Assembly: GCF_036181745.1 (NCBI RefSeq)
Contig: NZ_CP108080.1
Location: forward strand, 8,100,744 to 8,164,743
Length of the DNA: 64,000 nucleotides
Direction: 5' to 3'
Source: Streptomyces sp. NBC_00259
GTDB taxonomy: Bacteria; Actinomycetota; Actinomycetes; Streptomycetales; Streptomycetaceae
In this document: positions 1-8,231 of the stretch, in pieces
Position numbering within the stretch: the stretch's first letter is position 1
Layout: the number at the start of each line of letters is the position of its first letter
Made by a program: the position numbers and the translations under genes
The notes under the pieces: generated by a model
The model's input: only the letters and a program-made list of their open reading frames with translations
Told to the model about the DNA's origin: nothing
Databases searched by the model: none

Positions 1-501
1 GTGCATCTGGTGGTCGGCGCTCAGCACGGACGTCGCCACCGCGGACAGAGCCACCACCATCACGGCGATGCGCGCCCGCACGGCCGGCAGGCCGGCGGCC
101 CATGCCAGTCCCATCAGCAGGTACCAACCCGCGAGGGCTCCGGGCAAAGCCACGTAGTCACGGACGACAGACCCCTCGGGCGTCGGCAGCCCGCGCACGG
201 ACACGGTTTCGGCGACGACGAGGCCGGCCGTGATGCACAGCAGCAACGCGATGGCCGCGCGGGCGTAGACCGCGGGATGCCGGTGGGCCAGCCAGAGCAG
301 GGTCAGTGCCATCAGGGCCAAGGGGGCGATGTCGTGGATCTGGGAGAAGGCGCGCGCCGACTCCGGCAGGCCGAGGTGGTTTCGGTCGCCGGGGAAGAGC
401 GCGATGAGGGCCGCGTAAAGGAGGGCGAGCGCCGCCGCTCCCGTGCCTGCGTGACGCAACGTCCGCTTCACGGCGACCGACCGCGTGTGTGGGGCACGCA
501 T
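1..501 (-). CDS. Multi-pass membrane protein, 3' end cut by window edge
   Basis: The gene reads leftward off the window, so only the first 167 codons are visible. The ATG at 501 opens a frame that stays open to base 1. Five hydrophobic stretches lie at about residues 20-36, 58-72, 81-99, 118-137 and 144-161, separated by short Arg-rich loops, which suggests an integral membrane protein. The general pattern resembles DUF998-like proteins, but I cannot confirm a family without the C-terminus. Function is unknown. An 82-codon frame starts upstream at 758 in another phase on the same strand. Confidence 0.6.
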   Translation of the reverse strand, partial: MRAPHTRSVAVKRTLRHAGTGAAALALLYAALIALFPGDRNHLGLPESARAFSQIHDIAPLALMALTLLWLAHRHPAVYARAAIALLLCITAGLVVAETVSVRGLPTPEGSVVRDYVALPGALAGWYLLMGLAWAAGLPAVRARIAVMVVALSAVATSVLSADHQMH

Positions 502-509
502 CGCGGACT

Positions 510-758
510 TCAACGGTTCCGCCTCCGCTCAACAACGGTGCGGTAGATGCCGGTTCGGATACGAGCGGCGCATCGGGTGAGACGCTGCGGCACCAGGAGT
601 CGCCCGATGCCCGTGACCGCCGATGCGCCGCTGAGGGGCTGCATGGGTGTACCTGTGCGGCGGGAAAGCGGCCCGATTCCTCGTGAGCGATGTGTCTGGC
701 CGGTCGAGTGGCGCGATGCGAACGCGGCGTCCGTCGCGGTCGCGATGTCAGTTCCCAT
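510..758 (-). CDS. Small basic hypothetical protein (82 aa), doubtful
   Basis: The ATG at 758 is preceded by GAGG seven bases upstream and ends nine bases before the membrane-protein start at 501. The product is Arg/Thr-rich with no recognisable domain. It lies directly downstream of a perfect palindrome (796-807), so it may be the first gene of a regulated unit. It could equally be leader sequence left after rearrangement, because the neighbouring MarR gene is broken. Confidence 0.3.
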   Translation of the reverse strand: MGTDIATATDAAFASRHSTGQTHRSRGIGPLSRRTGTPMQPLSGASAVTGIGRLLVPQRLTRCAARIRTGIYRTVVERRRNR

Positions 759-795
759 GGTGAACACCTCAGTCGATGGGGGTAGTTGACGGATC

Positions 796-807
796 AACCA
801 TATGGTT
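796..807. promoter_or_regulatory. 12-bp perfect palindrome, candidate repressor operator
   Basis: AACCATATGGTT is a perfect 12-base palindrome in an AT-rich stretch upstream of the leftward genes at 758 and 501. Just beside it, TTGCT and AGCAA half-sites (about 815-831) recur in the duplicated block near 14.6 kb. A MarR-type remnant lies immediately to the right, so a MarR operator is a reasonable inference. Confidence 0.45.
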
Positions 808-1040
808 AAAAAAATTGCTACGCCAAGCAAGGATCTGAGTGTGATCGTCTTCGCGTAGTTGGTCCGGCCAGCGGTGACGGCGCCGCTGCCTGGTCGTGGG
901 CGCACTGGCACCGTGTTCTTCGGGGAGGGGCGGTGCCGAAGCCTGCTGTGACCGGCTACCGGAGTAGCGGGTCTGCCCGCCCTGGGCCGGGGCGACTCGC
1001 CATGCTCGGCGAGGGCGAATGCGCAGAGTGTGCGCAGCGC

Positions 1041-1341
1041 TCAGGTCGCAACGTTCCGCAGGGCGGCGGCGAGTTTCTAGAGATCCAGTCCGGACAGATG
1101 GTCGAGGAAGTGGCGGCGCATGGCAGCCGGATCCGGGCGAGGCCTGCCTCGGTGAGGACGGCGTACCAGCTACGGCCATCCTGGGCGCACCGCACCCGAG
1201 TTGATGAACCCCTGGTTCGCCGGCCACTGCACGATACGAGTCATGCCGCTGAGCGACATCTCGCAGGCGAACGGCGAGATCGCCCATACGCAGCTGACGG
1301 GCCGGTGCCTCGGACAGGTACATCAAGACCAGGTACTCCAT
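1041..1341 (-). pseudogene. MarR-family regulator, degraded copy A
   Basis: Segments of a MarR winged-helix protein appear in more than one frame: EYLVLMYLSEAP then RMGDLAV, then SGMTRIV, then DGRSWYAVLTEAGLARI, and finally RRHFLDHLSGLDL-stop-KLAAALRNVAT. At least one frameshift lies within the DNA-binding region, and a TAG near 1078 replaces what is probably a Glu codon close to the C-terminus. The N-terminus is missing. The same fragment recurs at 14842-15001, so both descend from one gene that sat next to the CMD/SDR pair. Confidence 0.75.
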
Positions 1342-1501
1342 TGCGAACAGCCTCAGCACAAGACCTTCGCGCGGGCTTCCGGCCCTGCGCCGGCCCCCGT
1401 CCCGGCCCGCGGCGACCTGCCCGCCCGCATCCGGCGACGAAGTCCCAGCCCGCCGCCGGGCGGGCCCGAGCGGTGTGCCCGGCGACGGTCGTCGCATCAG
1501 G

Positions 1502-1855
1502 TCACGGGGTGTCGGTGCCACTCTTGTCGGCCTGGTCGAAGAACTTCATGGCCATGAAGCCGTGTGCGTAGCCGCCGCCCGCGCGCAGCGCGGCGGCGAT
1601 CATGACGGTCTCCGCCAGTTCCTGCTGGGTCGCGCCTGCGGAGTGTGCGGCCTTGGTGTGAGCCTCGATGCAGTACGCGCACTGGGTGGTCAGTGCCACG
1701 GCCACGGCCATGAGTTCGGTGTACTTGGGCGGGATGGCGTTGTCCCGGCCGCGCAGGACCTGGTTGTCGAAGGCCATGAACGCCTTGAAGGCCTCGGGGG
1801 CGCCGGCGCGGATGTGCTTGGCGTACTGGTGGTCGGTGTGCTCGTGGTAGGACAC
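1502..1855 (-). CDS. Carboxymuconolactone decarboxylase / AhpD-like protein
   Basis: The 117-aa product starts with GTG at 1855. It carries the AhpD-type signature ALTTQCAYCIEAHTKAA (CxxC followed four residues later by His, about residues 57-65), which in this family gives peroxidase or protein-disulfide-type chemistry. Length and all-helical composition fit the CMD fold. It lies downstream of the SDR at 1949-2737 in the same direction with a ~95-bp gap, so the two are probably co-transcribed. This is the only intact copy: the other two SDR copies have only the first 10-12 codons of this gene beside them. The substrate cannot be told from sequence. Confidence 0.88.
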   Translation of the reverse strand: MSYHEHTDHQYAKHIRAGAPEAFKAFMAFDNQVLRGRDNAIPPKYTELMAVAVALTTQCAYCIEAHTKAAHSAGATQQELAETVMIAAALRAGGGYAHGFMAMKFFDQADKSGTDTP

Positions 1856-1948
1856 GGTGCGCTCCTGTGCTGTCGGCCGGGGTGGGGCGGGACGCAGTGG
1901 CGTCCCGCGGGCCGGCTGGGTGTCTGAGGAAGAGGGGGTGGCGGCCGG

Positions 1949-2737
1949 TCAGTACTGGTTGCGCCCGGCCCTGACGCCGCCGTCGACGTCCCAGGTGGCG
2001 CCGGTGACCCAGTCGGTCTGGTCGGACAGGAGGAAGGCGACGGTGGGAGCGACGTCGTCGGGGGTTCCGATGCGGCCGAGGGGGTGGAAGGTGTTGAACG
2101 CGTCGAGGGCGGAGTCGATCTCGCCCTTGGGGATGAACGCCTCGTAGATGGGGGTCCGCACCACGGCGGGGGCCACGGTGTTGACCCGGATGCCGTAGGG
2201 GGCGAGTTCCATGGCCAGGTGCTGGGTGAGGGAGTGCAGGCCGGCCTTGGCCACGGAGTAGGCCGACGAGGGGGTGGCGGCCATGGCCTGGTGAGCCAGC
2301 ATGCCGCCGATGTTGACGATGGCGCCCTTGTTGCCGCGGGCGATGATGTTGCCGGCGACGGTCTGGGTGACGAAGTAGAAGGCCCGGGTGATGGCCTGGT
2401 AGCGGTCGTAGTCCTCCTGGGTGTGCTCCAGGAAGGACTTCGGCTCGAAGATGCCGGCGGCGTTGACGAGCAGGGTGGCGTCGGCGTGCTGCTCGGTCAG
2501 AATGTCGCGCAGGCGGTCCACGGCAGCATGGTCGAAGAGGTCGGCGGCCAGACCGACGGCGTGTCCGGATCCGGTCAGGTCGGCCACCGCTTGGGAAGCG
2601 CTGGTCTCGGACCGGCCGGTGACGACGGCGCTGCCGCCACCGTCGAGGACACGGCGAGCGACGGCCAGCCCCATACCGCTGGTACCGCCGATCACGACGA
2701 CCTTCTGCCCGGTGAAATCGAGGGTGTTGCTGAGCAC
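1949..2737 (-). CDS. Short-chain dehydrogenase/reductase, copy A
   Basis: The product is a 262-aa Rossmann-fold SDR. The glycine-rich NAD(P) motif (VVVIGGTSGMG) is near residue 15, NAAG near 85 and the catalytic YSVAK near 150, with the upstream Ser in the usual position. I chose GTG at 2737 because AGGAG lies six bases before it and the two paralogues align from this point; an in-frame ATG at 2809 would add an unconserved leader. It is nearly identical to the SDRs at 8232 and 15320 over the last two thirds. The substrate is unknown; the CMD-like and LysR neighbours suggest oxidation or reduction of a small carbonyl or phenolic compound. Confidence 0.93.
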   Translation of the reverse strand: MLSNTLDFTGQKVVVIGGTSGMGLAVARRVLDGGGSAVVTGRSETSASQAVADLTGSGHAVGLAADLFDHAAVDRLRDILTEQHADATLLVNAAGIFEPKSFLEHTQEDYDRYQAITRAFYFVTQTVAGNIIARGNKGAIVNIGGMLAHQAMAATPSSAYSVAKAGLHSLTQHLAMELAPYGIRVNTVAPAVVRTPIYEAFIPKGEIDSALDAFNTFHPLGRIGTPDDVAPTVAFLLSDQTDWVTGATWDVDGGVRAGRNQY

Positions 2738-3037
2738 AGTGCTCTCCTGAGTTGGGTTCTTCACGAGTTGGCGGGCGGGCACGGGACGCTGCCCGGCGCG
2801 ATGACGCACGTGGGCGGGAAGCCGTGGCGTTGCGTCACACCTCTCACGGTGCGGCGCATGGAAGGCCCAGTTAGTTGTTATGTGTCTATCGCAAGGAATG
2901 ACTGATTTATTTCGACCTGGAACGATGCGGCCGGGATCCGGGAACGCCCTAGACCGTAGATCAGTCCGCGTAGCTCCGGTAGGGGATCACGAGTAATGCG
3001 GGTATAACGGGTGGCTATAGCTCGGGAGGAGAGAGTC
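2738..3037. promoter_or_regulatory. Divergent control region, SDR copy A / LysR relic
   Basis: About 300 bases hold the SDR promoter and the former LysR autoregulatory site. Bases 2960-3016 match the SDR-LysR spacers at 7985-8045 and 16180-16225, sharing a TATAACGGGT core. The left part (2830-2885) instead resembles the epoxide hydrolase-LysR spacer near 40100-40165 (CTCTC, GGTGCG and TTAGTT blocks in the same order). The spacer therefore looks like a fusion of two regulatory regions. Confidence 0.5.
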
Positions 3038-3190
3038 GTGAACATTGAGGCGTTGCGCTATGCCCAGGCCGTCTCCCGGACGAAGCGACACGCCCCTCGG
3101 AGCCGACCTGGAGCAATTCGTCACCGCGCTCACGGGGGCTGGGGAGGTCCCCCGGCCGCGCCCGGCGCGGCGCCGAGCGGCGAGCGATGA
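3038..3190 (+). pseudogene. LysR regulator with large internal deletion, copy A
   Basis: The first 16 codons (GTG start, NIEALRYAQAVSRTK) match the intact LysR at 7053-7973. At about 3086 the sequence jumps directly to DNA matching that gene's last ~20-30 codons (DTPLGADLE, then VTALT). About 850 bases are missing, including nearly all of the wing and effector domains. It cannot encode a working regulator. Confidence 0.85.
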
Positions 3191-3344
3191 GCAGAGGTAA
3201 TGGCTGCACGGATCTGCTGCCGTGCCGCGGCACCCGGCGGACACGGCGTGGCGGTGGCCGGCGTCGTGACCGGCGGTCGGGCGGGGCCAGCGGGCATCGG
3301 CACGGGCCTGGGCGGCAAAGGGACGGTGCCCAGCGGGAGGAGCC

Positions 3345-3520
3345 TTACGGGGCGCGGCCGTTGCGCCACCGCTTCCCCGTCCGGGTGTTGATCCCGACGA
3401 TCCGGCACGCCTCCGCGTTGCTCATGCCCAGCTGCATGAGCTGAAGGTAGACGCGGCGTTCTTCGGTCCAGGAACGGCGTCCCCGGTTGACCGAACGGTC
3501 CCGGATCTCGAAGTCCCTCG
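3345..3520 (-). pseudogene. IS30-family transposase, N-terminal relic
   Basis: The leftward frame reads RRSWTEERRVYLQLMQLGMS, then NAEACRIVGINTRTGKRWRNGR and a stop at 3345. This is the helix-turn-helix start typical of IS30 transposases in actinomycetes. The DDE catalytic part is absent, and no terminal inverted repeats are evident. Confidence 0.65.
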
Positions 3521-3659
3521 CACTCCTCGAACTGGGGTGGCGCGACGACTGCTAGAACTCAAGTTAGCTGGTCAGGGGTCCGTTCACGTGCGGTGGGTAA
3601 TCGTCAGTCGGTTGCGCAGCCCGCGTTGCGGACGGTGAGTGACCCGGGCGGAGTACCGC

Positions 3660-3881
3660 TCAGGCAAGACCGGCGGCCGCACGCTCCGCTGCGTAGCAGA
3701 CGTCGCACGTCAGTCGTCTGGCTTCGGGCGCCGGGGCGGAGGAGCCGGGCGCGCCGGGAGGGGGATCGCTGGTGACATGCAGATGCGTGCGGCACATCCC
3801 GGCCCCGCACCGGGCGCAAGCGGCTACAGCGACAGCCTGTACCGGTCGAAGCGCGTTAGTAGCGCAGTCAAAGCAGTTCAT
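3660..3881 (-). CDS. DUF2180 zinc-finger-like small protein
   Basis: The 73-aa product begins MNCFDC and has a CxxCGAGMCRTH segment and a C-terminal CDVCYAAE segment. This spacing of six or more Cys and His residues is typical of the small DUF2180 proteins frequent in Streptomyces. It probably binds a metal, but no activity has been assigned to the family. GAAAGG precedes the ATG. It stands alone between the IS30 relic and the VOC gene. Confidence 0.82.
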   Translation of the reverse strand: MNCFDCATNALRPVQAVAVAACARCGAGMCRTHLHVTSDPPPGAPGSSAPAPEARRLTCDVCYAAERAAAGLA

Positions 3882-4071
3882 GGCGACCGGCCTTTCTTAA
3901 AGCCTTGCCATACTGACGGGACTTGCTGTGATTACCCCACCCCTACAGTTGAACATGCGAGCGAATGACTTGCGTGGTGGAGGGCCCCCAACGAAGCTGA
4001 GGAAGAGCCCTCCACTGCACCGGCCGACCGCTGGATCGTCGAAACATACTCCTTGAGTGCCTGGCGTAGTG

Positions 4072-4545
4072 TCACCGGCCAGGCTGGCGTTCCGTGATCT
4101 CCTGAAGTACCCAGCCGTTGCCGTCCGGGTCGCTGAAGGTGGCGTAGGAGGCATAAGAGGTGCGGTCGGGGTGTGGGCCGGGAATCCGCTCCTGGCCTGC
4201 GTCGCGGTGGACGGCGTCTCCGGCCTCGTGGCCGTGGTGGAGAAGCCCTCCGGCGTCGTGGAACACCTCGCTCACCTTGATGCCGCGGCCGACGAGCTCC
4301 GCGCGGGCCTGCTCGACGTCCGAGACGATGAGGTACAGGCCCTGGGTCGTGCCGGGGTCGGCGGAGATCATTCCCTTGCCGAAGATGATCGAGCACCCGG
4401 AGCCGGGCGGCGTGAAGTGCACCAACCGGTAGTCGTCACTGAACGTGTTGTCGACGTCCAGGCGGAATCCCACCGCCTCGTAGAAACTCTTGGCCCGATC
4501 GACGTCGGAGACGGGCAGCACGATGACTTCGAGCTTGAGATCCAT
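4072..4545 (-). CDS. VOC / glyoxalase-superfamily protein
   Basis: The 157-aa product has the VOC pattern: a first beta-alpha-beta unit (LEVIVLPVSDVDRAKSFYEA), a repeat beginning GLYLIVSDVEQARAEL, and a C-terminal FSDPDGNGWVLQE strand with the usual metal-ligand Glu position. I chose ATG 4545 because AAGGTGAG lies upstream and family members start with MDLKLEV; ATG 4563 is possible. These proteins are often annotated glyoxalase or bleomycin-resistance-like, but the substrate is unknown. A deleted relative lies 0.7 kb to the right on the opposite strand. Confidence 0.85.
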   Translation of the reverse strand: MDLKLEVIVLPVSDVDRAKSFYEAVGFRLDVDNTFSDDYRLVHFTPPGSGCSIIFGKGMISADPGTTQGLYLIVSDVEQARAELVGRGIKVSEVFHDAGGLLHHGHEAGDAVHRDAGQERIPGPHPDRTSYASYATFSDPDGNGWVLQEITERQPGR

Positions 4546-4908
4546 CTCTTCACTCACCTTCATGGATTCGGGCTCCGCGTGCGTTATCAGCTGAGCAGGT
4601 GGAGGGGGCACTCGATTCGTCACCTGTCAAAGAGATGGCGATGGCGTCCCCCGTCGACGCGCCACAGATCAGGCATCCCCACTGGTGAGGAGGCTTCAGA
4701 AGGCGCCCTGAACGCGCCCTTCCAGCGTGCCTCCAGCGTGGCTGGTGCGCATTCTGAAGGAACGGCCCCGTTCTTCCGTTCTCGCCGGGCATTGCTCGGG
4801 CTGCTATACCGAGGCGGGTTGCGTCCTGAGGCGTGGTGTAGCGGGTAACGCCCCGTGGTCACTGTCAACTTGGTTGATGAGCCGAGTACCTGGGACGATC
4901 CTCAGGTC
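4546..4908. other. No gene recognised
   Basis: About 360 bases between the VOC gene and the IS6-type relic. Frames on both strands are short and resemble nothing I recognise. It probably carries the VOC promoter at its left edge and scrambled insertion-sequence flank at its right. Confidence 0.5.
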
Positions 4909-5066
4909 TTCTGCGAGGTCGAGGAGCTGATGCTCGCCCGCGGGTGATCGTCTCGTACGAGACGATCCGGCAGTGGTGCGCGAAGTTCGGCCCGGCCTGG
5001 GCCCGCGAGCTGCGGCGGCGCCGACCCGAGGCCGGCGACACGTGGCACTTGGACGAGGTCAGCCCA
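4909..5066 (+). pseudogene. IS6-family transposase relic
   Basis: The rightward sequence reads EVEELMLARG, then after a one-base frameshift VIVSYETIRQWCAKFG, PAWARELRRRRPEAGD and TWHLDEV. This is the N-terminal helix-turn-helix and first catalytic Asp of IS6/IS26-like transposases. Everything after the first DDE residue is missing. Confidence 0.75.
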
Positions 5067-5235
5067 GCTCGGCCACCTGAAGCGAAACGGGGAGGTCAGT
5101 GGCGGTAATACCTTCGCCACCTTCGGCTCTCTTTGGGCGTGGCAAATCGGCGCAGACATCACCGTCGCCTATTTGACGGGTGGCGAATCAAGTGCCATGC
5201 CGGCACTTGCTCAACTGGGACAGATCGGGTTGCGG

Positions 5236-5395
5236 AGCCCGAATCTATGGAGGTGAATGGTCTCCGACATCGAAACCACCCGCGCGGAGTTCGCCATGCG
5301 GTCACCTTCAGCGACCGGACGGCAACGGCTGGGCGTCTCAGGCCATCTGCCCGATCGAACTGCAGTTATCCGGTGAAGCCGCAGCTCCCGGCGGG
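5236..5395 (+). pseudogene. VOC-family gene relic with internal deletion
   Basis: The sequence opens with AEPESMEV, echoing the leader of the VOC gene at 4563 (AEPESMKV). It continues VSDIETTRAEFA and then, in shifted frame, a TFSD..DGNGW-like block. The ends of a VOC protein are therefore present, but the middle is gone and the frame is broken. It is probably a second, inverted copy of the 4072-4563 gene. Confidence 0.6.
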
Positions 5396-5532
5396 GCTGA
5401 CAGCCTTCGTCACCCAGGCCGGCCGGAACGGCCGAGCACCGCGGGTCGCGGGGAGGTGGGCCTGGACAACCGCGCGCACCCTCCCCTGAGAATCCAAGCC
5501 CGCGAAACCCGAGAAGGACACAGGAAACAGCT

Positions 5533-6972
5533 GTGAATGACACCCACCGCACCTACGACGTCGTCGTCATCGGCGCGGGCCCCGTGGGCGAGAACGTGGC
5601 CGACCGGACCCGTGCCGCGGGACTCAGTACGGTCATCGTGGAGAGCGAGCTGCTCGGCGGCGAGTGTTCGTACTGGGCGTGCGAGCCCAGCAAGGCGCTG
5701 CTGCGGCCGGTGCTGTCACGCGCCGACGCTCTCCGCGTGCCGGGACTGAGGCGGGCGGTGGACAGACCCCTGGACGTGGAGGCCGTCCTCGCGCACCGCG
5801 ACGACATCGTCCAGCACTGGCAGGACGACGATCAGGTCGAGTGGCTGGAGTCGGTCTCCGTCGATCTCGTACGCGGCCACGGCCGCCTCGACGGTCCCCG
5901 CCAGGTCGTGGTGAGCACTCCCGACGGCGAGACCGTGCGGCTCAGTGCCCGGCACGCGGTCGCTGTCTGCACCGGCACCGGCCCGGCGATGCCGGACCTC
6001 CCCGGTCTGGACGACGTGCGTCCCTGGACCAACCGTGAGGTGACCAGCGCCGACCGGGTGCCCGGTCGTCTCGCCGTGGTCGGCGGCGGAGTGGTGGCCG
6101 TCGAAATGGCCACCGCCTGGCGTGCGCTCGGCGCCCAGGTGACCATGCTGGTCCGAGGCAGCGGGCTGATTCCCCGCATGGAACCGTTCGCCGGGGAGAT
6201 GGTCGCCGACGCCTTGCGCGAGGCAGGCGTCGACCTGCGCTTCGGAGCTTCCGTCACGTCCGTGACACGAGAGGGAGGAGCCGACGGAGAGGTACGCGTC
6301 ACCCTGGCGGACGGCGGGCAACTGACCGCCGACGAGATTCTGTTCGCGACCGGCAGGGCCCCGCGCACCGTCGGCATCGGCCTGGAGACCATCGGTCTCG
6401 CTCCCGGCGACTGGCTGACCGTCGACGACACCTGCCGGGTCAGCGCGGTCACGGACGGATGGCTCTACGCCGTCGGTGATGTCAACCACCGCGCCCTGCT
6501 GACGCACCAGGGCAAGTATCAGGCTCGGATCGCGGGCGCCGCGATCGGAGCCCGCGCTCACGGTGAACCGGTGGACGACAGCAAGTGGGGCGCACACGTG
6601 GCGACCGCCGACAACGAAGCGGTACCGCAAGTGATCTTCACCGACCCCGAGGTCGCCGCCGTCGGCCTGACCACGCGGGAAGCGGAGCGCACCGGGCGCC
6701 GGGTCAAGGTGGTGGACTACGACATCGGCGGCGTCGCCGGCGCGTTCCAGTACGCGAAGGGGTACCGCGGCAAGGCTCGCATGCTGGTGGACCTGGACCG
6801 CGGCACCGTGGCCGGGGTCACCTTCGTCGGCCCCGGCGTCGCAGAACTGCTGCACTCGGCAACCATCGCGGTCACCACCGAGGCGCCGGTCGAACGACTC
6901 TGGCACGCCGTCCCCGCCTTCCCCACGATCAGCGAAGTCTGGCTACGGCTGATGGAAACCTATCGCGGGTAG
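5533..6972 (+). CDS. FAD/NAD(P) pyridine nucleotide-disulfide oxidoreductase
   Basis: The 479-aa flavoprotein is of dihydrolipoamide dehydrogenase / mercuric reductase type. An FAD Rossmann motif (VIGAGPVG) is near residue 12, the redox pair Cys45 and Cys50 (GGECSYWACEPSK) follows, a second dinucleotide motif (VVGGGVVAVE) lies near 180, YAVGDVN near 315, and a C-terminal dimerisation domain ends with HAVPAFPTISE. The CxxxxC spacing is normal although the usual GCxPSK reads ACEPSK. The GTG start has AGGAAA eight bases upstream. It points toward a convergent LysR. A broken relative lies at 16309-17490. Its role may be a thiol or quinone redox reaction; the electron acceptor is unknown. Confidence 0.92.
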   Translation: MNDTHRTYDVVVIGAGPVGENVADRTRAAGLSTVIVESELLGGECSYWACEPSKALLRPVLSRADALRVPGLRRAVDRPLDVEAVLAHRDDIVQHWQDDDQVEWLESVSVDLVRGHGRLDGPRQVVVSTPDGETVRLSARHAVAVCTGTGPAMPDLPGLDDVRPWTNREVTSADRVPGRLAVVGGGVVAVEMATAWRALGAQVTMLVRGSGLIPRMEPFAGEMVADALREAGVDLRFGASVTSVTREGGADGEVRVTLADGGQLTADEILFATGRAPRTVGIGLETIGLAPGDWLTVDDTCRVSAVTDGWLYAVGDVNHRALLTHQGKYQARIAGAAIGARAHGEPVDDSKWGAHVATADNEAVPQVIFTDPEVAAVGLTTREAERTGRRVKVVDYDIGGVAGAFQYAKGYRGKARMLVDLDRGTVAGVTFVGPGVAELLHSATIAVTTEAPVERLWHAVPAFPTISEVWLRLMETYRG

Positions 6973-7052
6973 GCAAGCGGTTCGCAGCACGGCCAGATCG
7001 TTTCCTTCTGTCGTCCATCCCGTATGCACGCGAGTCCGGCGGCCGGACCTGG

Positions 7053-7973
7053 CTAATCTCCCGCCCCTCGGGATGCCGTGTCGCTCCCGACCGGTGGGGC
7101 CTCTTCGGTCACGGTGAGTGCCGTGACCATTTCCTCCAGGTCGGCTCCGAGGGGTGTGTCGCAGTCCCAGACGGCCTCGTAGGCGATCTCGACGGGTGTG
7201 CCCGCCTGGAGGAGGGGGCGGCAGCTCGTGTGCTCGTGTGTGATCTTGGAGCGAGGCAGGAGTGCTGCGCCCAGGCCCATCGCTGCCCATTCGTCCACTG
7301 CCCGGAAGCTGGCGGCTTCGCCAGGGTAGGTACGCAGCGCCAGGTCGTGGCCGTGGAAGAGTTGGGTGGTGTAGGTGGTCAGTCCGCAGGTGGGGGGCCC
7401 GAGGATGTAGGCGGCGTCCGCTACGGCCTTGAGTTCGACCGGGCTGTCGTCCCCGGAGGCGTCGGGGTCGATCACGACCACCGGTTCACGGGCGATGACG
7501 CGGTGCCGCAGGGTAGGCATGCCGGGCACGGCGGGGACGAGCACGATGTCCAGCCGGCCCGCCTCCAGGTCGGCGCGCAGGGGGTCGAGGTCCGCCTCCC
7601 GCAGGACAAGGTCGCGTGGACGCTTCAGGGTGCGGGCGGCCCGGAACGCCCGGGCGACGAGGTCTGCCCCGATCAGGGGTGACACACCCATGCGGATCGT
7701 TTCGGTGACCGGACTGGCCAGCCGCTGGGCCTCGGCGGCAAGCGTGTCGAGGGAATTGAGGACGTGGTCGATCAGGGGCAGGATCCGTGCGCCGTGCTCG
7801 GTGGGCCTCACCCCGCGCGGTGAGCGGTCGAAGAGCTTCACGCCGAGCTCCTCCTCCAGCCGCGCGACGCCGCTCGACAGGGCCGGTTGCGTCACCCCGT
7901 AAGCCCGTGCGGCGGCACTGAAAGACTTCGTCCGGGAGACTGTCTGGGCGTATCGCAGCGCCTCGATGTTCAC
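7053..7973 (-). CDS. LysR-family transcriptional regulator (intact copy B)
   Basis: The 306-aa product has an N-terminal winged HTH (residues 1-60, SFSAAARAYGVTQPALSSGV) and a substrate-binding domain whose signal-sensing part starts near residue 90. The GTG at 7973 follows GGAGGAGAG. It is divergent from the SDR at 8232 with a 258-base spacer, the usual layout for a LysR protein controlling its neighbour. Its 3' end faces the reductase gene. Deleted copies at 3038 and 16231 show that this regulator belonged to the ancestral module, so it may now control all three SDR promoters in trans. Confidence 0.93.
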   Translation of the reverse strand: MNIEALRYAQTVSRTKSFSAAARAYGVTQPALSSGVARLEEELGVKLFDRSPRGVRPTEHGARILPLIDHVLNSLDTLAAEAQRLASPVTETIRMGVSPLIGADLVARAFRAARTLKRPRDLVLREADLDPLRADLEAGRLDIVLVPAVPGMPTLRHRVIAREPVVVIDPDASGDDSPVELKAVADAAYILGPPTCGLTTYTTQLFHGHDLALRTYPGEAASFRAVDEWAAMGLGAALLPRSKITHEHTSCRPLLQAGTPVEIAYEAVWDCDTPLGADLEEMVTALTVTEEAPPVGSDTASRGAGD

Positions 7974-8231
7974 GACTCTCTCCTCCTCGCCATAGCCACC
8001 CGTTATGTCTATATTCGCCCCGATCCTCTACCGGAGCGGTATGGAGCGCCCTACAGTCTGAGGCGTTCCCCGGACATTCGGGAACCGGTCGGACGCAAGG
8101 CCCCGGGCCGTCGCCCCGAGCCAGCCCCCTGAGGTTCATGAGGCACTCAGCCCGACCTGGCAATGTCCGGTATATGGAGTTCCACGCATCCCTATAACCG
8201 CGCGCAGAACGCGCATCAAGGAGCACACGTC
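7974..8231. promoter_or_regulatory. Divergent LysR/SDR promoter region (copy B)
   Basis: This spacer separates the leftward LysR from the rightward SDR. A block around 7990-8045 is conserved in inverted orientation at 2960-3016 and 16180-16225, including AACGGGT and CGGTAG motifs. Conservation between copies whose LysR genes are destroyed points to a functional LysR binding site. The SDR ribosome site is GGAG at 8219-8222. Confidence 0.6.

Noticed and set aside
5515..5540. Resemblance to the lacZ leader (ACAGGAAACAGCT before the GTG start), hinting at vector sequence
   Set aside because: The match is confined to the ribosome-site region; flanking DNA is ordinary high-GC Streptomyces sequence and the downstream gene is a normal flavoprotein.
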